This document shows, piece by piece, positions 57,977-64,000 of a DNA stretch of 64,000 nt (its first letter is position 1; each line of letters begins with the position of its first letter). A program made the position numbers and the translations under genes. The notes beneath the pieces are model-generated. The model was not told where the DNA came from. It saw nothing but the letters and a program-made list of their open reading frames with translations, and made no database searches. The stretch is from Cerioporus squamosus. Its lineage: Eukaryota > Basidiomycota > Agaricomycetes > Polyporales > Polyporaceae. The DNA lies in the NCBI GenBank assembly GCA_022592435.1, contig JABYQS010000060.1, positions 148,605-212,604 of the forward strand. The letters run 5' to 3'.

Positions 57977-60224
57977 ATGGATGACGACGACAGCTACTTG
58001 TACGGAGACTCCGCGGAGAACGTGAAGCCAGCAGCGGTACAGACAACCGGTGAGAGTCGGACACGAGAGGCCCTATCATCTTTCTCTTGTACTTTCTCTA
58101 TGACCGCAATGGAAATTCTCATAATACCCCCCTACCGGTGTGCTACTCAGTGCCACAACCGTGAGTCGCTCGCTATCCACGCTGGCTCCAAGTGCAAGCC
58201 CTCTCATACCCATATCATCATGGTAGAATATCCTTGGAGACAACACGTTCGGTATCTCAAGGGCTCGTCGCGAAGCTGGAAGAGCAAGCGGCGGATGCAG
58301 CTAATGGAGATGGCGAAGACGAAGAACCTGCGGAGAACGGCGGTGACGAGGATGAGGACGAGGACGACAGCGACGAAGTACGTGTTCATCTTTGGTCTTC
58401 TAGAACTGGGCACACTAAGTGTATGCTACAGGACGTCGAGATTATTATGGAAGAACCCCAGTCTCGACGGACGCTGGACCTGCGGTATGCATGATTCGGT
58501 TCTGCAAGTGGCTCGCAACTGACCCCTCCGCAGACCAAACAGACAAGGCACGCGCTCTACAAGTCAAACCTTTACTACACCTCAACGAGGTACGTGTTAA
58601 TCCCTCGAGCATTTCCAGAGTCCGTGCTCACGGTACGGGTTGTAGCACCACCGCCGCCTTCACTAACAACAGAATACACTCCCCGTGAACGAGGGACGCT
58701 GACCAAACAATCTTCTTCCACGCCCCAGCCTGCAACGCAAGCGCAGACGCCATTACCTCCTGTCGCTGCAACTCCCGGGACCACCGAAAAGCTCGCTGCA
58801 GAAGGCGAGAAGCAAGAGACCAAGGATGATGGCCCTGACCCCAACACCCTCCCCCCGGCGACGGCACCCCCGTCGCATCCTTCAATTAACCCTATCAGCC
58901 CCAGGAGTGTTTGATGGGCGCTCAATATTGGAGGTTGACCTGAACGCGTTGGCCGACAAGCCATGGAGGAGACCGGGCTCGGACATCAGCGACTGGTTCA
59001 ACTACGGCTTCGACGAGATCTCGTGGGAAGCGTACTGCTACAGGAGGCGGGAGCTGAGTGATCTTGCCGGCATGCTCAAGAACAACGTCGTGGTGCGTAC
59101 TACCTTACCTGGTTAGTGTAAGAGTGCTGGCTCAACTCATGCTTCTTGGATGATATAGAACTTTGCGGGCATGTCGGAAGACCAGCTCATCGCCCTTCCG
59201 CCGGAGGTCCGCGCGATGGTTATGGCAGGTGCGACTACCGTGATGGCAGGCGGCGGCGGCGGCGGAGGTGGCGGGATGATGCCTCCCGGCGCAGGTATGA
59301 ACATGAACGGCGGGCCGATGATGAATCAGATGATGAACATGGGAGGTATGATGAACCCCATGATGGAAATGGGAGTCGGCATGGGCGATATGGGCATGAT
59401 GCAGGAGGGCGGCGCGGGAGGCGGAGGCGGTCCGCAGGGCGGAGGCCAGGGCACGCCCGAGGGACAGGTCGGCATGGGTATGGGCGTCGGGGAGGGCTTC
59501 GGGCCTGGCGGTGGCCCGCAGGGACAGGGCATGATGGGAATGGGCATGAACCCCGAGTTCGGGATGCAGGTGAGTGTACTTTCTGCGTCTGGGTGGTTTG
59601 CGTCGCGGGTGGCTCATGGGCGTGTTCGCGCGGTGCAGGATCCGAGCGGGATGGGTCAACAGATGTACCCGGGGATGGAGGGAAACAATACGCCTACCCC
59701 GATCCCGACAGGCCCCTCCCGTGGGGTTACGCAGGCGGGATTCCGCGGACGAAACATGCAACAGGGCATGGGCATGCGAGGGCGTGGTGCCGGCTTTGCC
59801 GGCCGCGGAAGAGGTACAACACTCGCTCTTTGTCTCGTGGATGAATGTCATGCTCATCTTGCGACGTCTCTAGGTGTCCCAGTGCGGCCAGCATCTCCAT
59901 TACCGCCGAATGTACCTACGGGTCCCCGGAACAAGAACAAGTACAAGGACATCGACGGCAGTGCCCCTGCTGTGGACGGCCTGGACTACGGCGGTGGTGG
60001 TGGCGGAGGCGGCGACAAGGACCGCAGCGAGCGGAGCGAACGGGACCACAAGGACAGGAAGGCTGGTGGGACTCCTGACGTGGACGAGCGCGACAGCAGA
60101 AGCAGGTGCGTGGTTTTCTGTGTTATGCGAGACGGGCACTTACGTTGGCATGATGTACGGCAGGAAGCGGAGAGGCTCTCCAGGAGAACGTGAGGAGAGT
60201 TCTAGGAGCTCTAAGCGAAGATAG
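57977..60224 (+). CDS. FIP1: Pre-mRNA polyadenylation factor Fip1, with apparent 1-base frameshift
   Basis: Ten coding exons: 57977-58049, 58151-58160, 58227-58377, 58432-58484, 58534-58589, 58646-59092, 59159-59569, 59639-59813, 59874-60105 and 60164-60224. Fip1 links poly(A) polymerase to the cleavage and polyadenylation factor. The sequence shows the acidic N-terminus (MDDDDSYLYGDS), an Asp/Glu-rich stretch ending SDEDVEIIMEEPQ, the core Fip1 motif (LEVDLNALADKPWRRPG...ISDWFNYGFDE..WEAYCYRRREL), a Gly/Met-rich region, an RGRGAGFAGRGRG RGG-type segment and a basic Arg/Ser tail ending SSKRR. One base too many is present near 58893-58898, between SHPSINP and APGVFDGRS, and breaks the frame just before the core motif. 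With that base removed the phases of all exons agree. Exon 2 would be only 10 nt. Confidence 0.9.
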
Positions 60225-60408
60225 TTCAGGTTATTACCCTTGTCTCGTTGTCCGAATGCGACTCTCTTCATGTGTAGCTTGGCCTGTCTTATATCGAGCA
60301 CTCCTTTCTGTCGATTTTCTCGCGACATGACGTGACAAAGATTGGTTCACGAACATATGCGGGATTAGATGGATGTATACAGTAACGCAGGGCGAACCTG
60401 CAAACCCT

Positions 60409-61281
60409 CTATGACGGAGGAGCCTCTGCCTGGCCGTCCTGGCCCTCCGGCTCCAAGCTCTTTTTAAACCCCTCCAGCGTCCTCGCCAACTTCCCGCCGC
60501 TCGCCTCGCTGAGCACCATCGACAGCTGCGCCGCCGGCGCACTGAGCAGCCCAACAATCTGCGCCCTCAACGCGTCCAGCGTCGGCAGCTCTGCCACGCT
60601 CTGCACGCCCTCCGCCATGAACGGCCGGCCCTCGATGATGGCCCCCAGCAGCTTGAGGTCTGGCACGGGCGTCGGCCGCTGCCGCTTCGGCCTCCTCCCG
60701 GGCACGAACGCGGCCTCTGCCGCCTTCTTCTCGTCGTCGATCTGCTGCTGCGTCTTCGGCTTGCGCGGGGGCACCGCCCGGGCGAGGACGCGAGGACGGC
60801 CTTGAGCTGCGGCGGGTCGAGGGTGGGGAAGGAGAGGACGGCGAGCGAGCCGTTCACGGTCGTCGCGAGCTGCTTGCGGGCCTGGGTGTCGAACTGGTTC
60901 ATCTCCCGGAGGACGACGCCGAAGATGGACGTGCGCAGGACGGTGAACGTCGGCTGTGCGACGAGGGTGGTGTGGGGTGGGTGACGGGGCACCGAGGGAG
61001 GGAGTCTTGGCATGCTTCGCGACCGCGGCCGCGATGTCGGCGCGCAGCTTGATGAGACGGTTCGCGGAGAAGTCGACGTGCTCGAAGAGGATGAGGGGCG
61101 CGGTAGAGGTGGACTGGAGGAGACGGGTGTATTGGTTGTAGAGGTATGTCTTGCGCTCCGAGTACACGCGCGGGACGGTCTTGCGCGGGTAGACTACCGG
61201 AGGCTTGAGGGAGATGGCATACGTCCTCGAGGGGATGAGCGTGGGCCGAGAGACAGGTAGTCGGGATGCTGCGCCCAACAT
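60409..61281 (-). CDS. MRPL11: Mitochondrial large-subunit protein uL10m, with two compensating frameshifts
   Basis: The ATG at 61281 opens a presequence-like N-terminus (MLGAASRLPVSRPTLIPSRT) followed by YSERKTYLYNQYTRLLQ...PLILFEHVDFSANRLIKLRADIA, as in fungal mitochondrial L10 (yeast MrpL11). After about residue 93 the expected protein continues in another frame (LVAQPTFTVLRTSIFGVVLREMN...TVNGSLAVLSFPTLDPPQLKAVL). It then returns near 60790 to the first frame (ARAVPPRKPKTQQQ...VPDLKLLGAIIEGRPFMAEGVQSVAEL...LEGFKKSL). So two single-base differences, near 60985-61015 and near 60785-60795, shift the frame and restore it. No GT-AG intron explains them. Consensus errors in a GC-rich stretch are the simplest reading. 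Convergent with FIP1 (184 bp). Confidence 0.8.
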   Translation of the reverse strand: MLGAASRLPVSRPTLIPSRTYAISLKPPVVYPRKTVPRVYSERKTYLYNQYTRLLQSTSTAPLILFEHVDFSANRLIKLRADIAAAVAKHAKTPSLGAPSPTPHHPRRTADVHRPAHVHLRRRPPGDEPVRHPGPQAARDDRERLARRPLLPHPRPAAAQGRPRVLARAVPPRKPKTQQQIDDEKKAAEAAFVPGRRPKRQRPTPVPDLKLLGAIIEGRPFMAEGVQSVAELPTLDALRAQIVGLLSAPAAQLSMVLSEASGGKLARTLEGFKKSLEPEGQDGQAEAPPS

Positions 61282-62298
61282 CGCGTATGCCGTCGTCGAC
61301 GTCCAGGTCAGCGAGCGGGTGAGCGCCAGAGGCAGGCGCTACGAGAAATTAAGAACCTCCTTTTGGTAAGTGCGAGTTCGACCGTCTCCGCCAATTCACC
61401 GCACTGGCACCAGCGGCCGCTCCCTTCTTGACCTCAGCACGTACGTAGATGATACTACGCTACGTACTTCCGAACCTTTGACCTCGTCCCTGCACCGGCC
61501 TTGACCCTCGAGCAATCGCACAGGAGAGACTCAGAACTTCAACATTGACCGATACGCACAAGTTCTCCGGGACACCTGGGACAACGATACTAACTACCAG
61601 GTACTCCGAATACTTTCATAAGAATATTCGGCAACATCACATCACTTCTGTCTGTCGAGTAATATATCACATACCGCTCTATCAGCAAGGCTTCGATCGC
61701 AGCGACAGCTGGTGGGCCGCTACGGGACGAGCCTGCGAGTGGGAGGGAAAGAAGACGAGCTCTGGAGGCACCTGAACAGCATTGTTATGTCGAAGAGCAC
61801 CGGATATATGCGCCGGACGCATGTCGTCGAAGATTGTCTGAGGACGGCATGCTATGTTCTGAACAGTACTGTCGGTGTCAAGTCCGCATCATAGACCTGT
61901 GCCGCAGAGTGGAGTGCACTCGTACACAGCAGGTGCCGCCGAAGACGAGCATGCACATATCTGTGCTAGCTGTACACGAATCAGCAACGTACGTGATCGG
62001 GCGGTAGTGCTAGTGAGTACTCACAGGATCGACAGCATCGTGCGTTACACTTATCCGCAAGCACCGGACTCTCGTCAACAGTAGTCACGCTAATAACGGA
62101 CCAGCCAGTACTCTTGCAGTGCAGTGAGCATATCACACCGCCGATAGCAGGGAACAAGTACACCGTTTGACAACGTCACGAGAACCTATCAGTACAGTCC
62201 CAAGAGAATACATTTGTCGTCGTATACAATCTTCTGCACGATCTTCAGCGTCGGATCCTTCTATGCATCCCACCGGCACTCGCAATCTCGATCGGCAA
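61282..62298. other. Intergenic, no gene recognised
   Basis: Upstream region of uL10m and 3' flank of the dehydrogenase gene. No supported coding sequence. Confidence 0.45.
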
Positions 62299-63757
62299 TT
62301 AGTCGTCCTTCTCGGGAATGACCTTGTTCGAGTGCTGCGAAGAGTGTCAGTTACATGAAGCTGGGCAGGAGGAAGAGGAAGGTGGGCGGAACAGACCTTG
62401 CTGCTGTCGAAGCCATCGAGGCCGGCGGCGACGCGGGTCCCCGCGACGAGCGAACTCCAGTCGAGAACGTCGAAGCGCGCATTTCCGACTCGGGCCGCGT
62501 TGTTATGGAGTGCTCTCGCGGTGAGCATGTGTTGGTGGGCAGCATCCTGAGGTTGGCGCGGTCAGAGCCACCAAATCACTTCAGATCACAGTAGAAAGCT
62601 CACAAGTGCAGGCATGGGAGCGTCCATCTCTGTCGCCAGTCTTCGTATATGCGCGGAGTCCTTGAGGCCACCGTCGATCGCAAATCCCTTGCTCCCGTCA
62701 AAGTGGTCGTGCAGCATCTTCTCGCCGTAGTTGATCAATCTGGGAGGGGAAACCGGGCGAACGAAGTGTCAGAACGGTCCGGAGGATTATAGAAGTGGTA
62801 GATGAGACTGACGGCGGAGCAGGCATGATGTCCTTGATGAATTGGTGTACGAGAGGAGCACCGATGCCGGCCTTCTCGGACAGCGTGAAGACCTCGGCGA
62901 TGAGTTCGAGGGACCCCAGGATCATGGCATTGCCAATGAGCTTGAATGTCGGAGCTGCCGTGATGGGATGAGATGATGCGCGCGTGATACGATAGGCGAC
63001 GCACCTTTCTCGACGTTCCCACCGAGATCAATGACCTTCCGTCCCACTGCGGGGTGAAGGATGTGCGCGACCTCCTTCTTGGAGCGATAATCTCCCGACA
63101 TGACGATCAAGAGGTGGGCTGCAGCAGCAGCTGATGGGGCACCGAAGACGGGTGCGGTGATGAAGTGTGTAGAGGGCAGTCCAGAGAGAAGCGTGTCGAG
63201 CTCCGCTGTAACACAGTTGGTTCATACAGGTCCAGTAGCATGAGCGACGTCCATACCAGCAAGCGTGGGGTAGATGGTGCTCGTCTCGACGAATATCTTG
63301 TTCTTGGTAGGTTTGTCTTCCTGTAGGCCGACGCTTACTGAGCGGCAGCGCTCGATCCTGGAATAACTGGCAGACGTACCCCAAGAGCCTTTGCAAGCTT
63401 CTGGTACACGCTTCGTACGACATCATCGTTGGAGAGATTCGTGAAGATGATGTCGCACTCGGTCGCGATCTGCTCGAGCGAGTCGGCGACGGTTATGAGC
63501 TCGTCCCCGAGCTCCTTGGCGAGGTCGTCGGCCTTGTTCTTCGTCCGGTTCCAAACTAGTAGAGGCAGCGGTGCCTGTACGTGCTGTTTGCGCCATTTAG
63601 CGAGGTTGGACGCCATGGGGTAACCCATCGCGCCGAGCCCACAGAAACCGATCTGGAGAGCATCATAGTTGCCGGGAGTGGTGGGGCGGGAGAAGGGGTT
63701 GGTCTCGGAGTGGGCGTGCTGGACGTGGAGGAGGTTGATGTGCTGCGGCCTGTCCAT
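62299..63757 (-). CDS. NAD(P)-dependent beta-hydroxyacid dehydrogenase (6-PGDH/HIBADH family)
   Basis: Seven coding exons with consistent phases: 63380-63757, 63257-63320, 63005-63205, 62813-62954, 62604-62739, 62397-62546 and 62299-62334; 368 aa. The N-terminal Rossmann domain has the family signature GFCGLGAMGYPMASNL (37-52) and VWNRTKNKADDL. FVETSTIYPTLA and the substrate-loop ITAPVFGAPSAAAAAHLLIVMSG follow. The C-terminal helical domain has the catalytic lysine in FKLIGN (K219, N223). The family oxidises 3-hydroxyisobutyrate, tartronate semialdehyde and related acids; the exact substrate cannot be read from sequence. The protein has an extra about 30 residues before the Rossmann fold without a clear mitochondrial presequence, so a cytosolic location is possible. 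It ends HSNKVIPEKDD. Confidence 0.92.
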
Positions 63758-64000
63758 CGTGGCTGGTCGCGGTGGCGGACAGAGAGCGAGATGAGCGCAA
63801 GATGAGAGGTGCGCAGATTCAAGACGAGTCCGCCGCGAATGGAATCACGCCCGCGTCATAGCTCCCCACGTGGCCTTCCCCCGCGTTGTTTGCGCCTATT
63901 GACGCGTAGCACTGGAAGCGCCCAAAGCAGGCCGGCAGGTGCCGGGCGCGGCGCGATTGCAAGTTCGCTGGTTGTGGTCGACTACGGCCACCTATTCCTC

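Noticed and set aside
58860..58900. Very short intron (27 nt, ending CTATCAG after a TTAAC branch-like word) to explain the FIP1 frameshift
   Set aside because: Too short for spliceosomal removal and the phases do not fit.
60567..61013. Programmed frameshifting as explanation for uL10m
   Set aside because: Two compensating shifts without slippery site or known precedent in this family; consensus error is simpler.

Overview
This window is nuclear DNA of a filamentous basidiomycete, most likely an Agaricomycete (polypore-type); I cannot name the species. Genes are cut by many short GT-AG introns, mostly 48-70 nt, with CTNAC-like branch points. The gene set is also telling: a HET-domain protein, a cytochrome P450 with an ALHTSS I-helix, a family of single-pass membrane proteins with an NRTIDD...GTWHD ectodomain, and a ubiquitin-eL40 fusion. 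Exon coordinates were read by hand from splice motifs and checked for phase; none comes from a prediction program.

Layout. 0-15 kb is an accessory block of duplicated material. It holds two full copies and one decayed copy of the NRTIDD membrane-protein family, two inverted paralogues of a Ser/Pro-rich protein with an N-terminal hydrophobic segment, and the exonuclease gene EXO5 together with a dead, inverted copy of its promoter and first exon. 15-20.5 kb has a HET-domain gene, a broken P450 and a ubiquitin-eL40 fusion with an apparent one-base frameshift. 21.8-33.6 kb is normal gene-dense sequence: a Gfd2-like exonuclease-fold protein, delta-COP (RET2), an aldo/keto reductase of the K+-channel beta type, a FAS1-domain protein and an uncharacterised protein. 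33.6-50.3 kb is almost empty: about 16 kb without a gene I can support, though it contains an orphan promoter with a spliced leader and a possible small Cys/His peptide. 50.3-64 kb is housekeeping: TPX2-like, SYO1, FIP1, mitochondrial uL10m and a beta-hydroxyacid dehydrogenase.

The most interesting points are as follows. (i) The EXO5 protein carries a canonical PCNA-binding PIP box and three ubiquitin-interacting motifs inserted around its catalytic core, which would fit recruitment to ubiquitinated PCNA. (ii) The two NRTIDD membrane proteins share a cytoplasmic tail that ends in a short coiled coil plus a PPxY motif, a ligand for Rsp5/NEDD4-type WW domains. (iii) Two microexons (6 and 10 nt) lie in the Gfd2-like and FIP1 genes. 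(iv) Single-base frameshifts occur in otherwise conserved genes (ubiquitin-eL40, FIP1, uL10m), so consensus errors have to be excluded before any of them is called dead. I found no transposase, reverse transcriptase, rRNA, convincing tRNA or CRISPR array.
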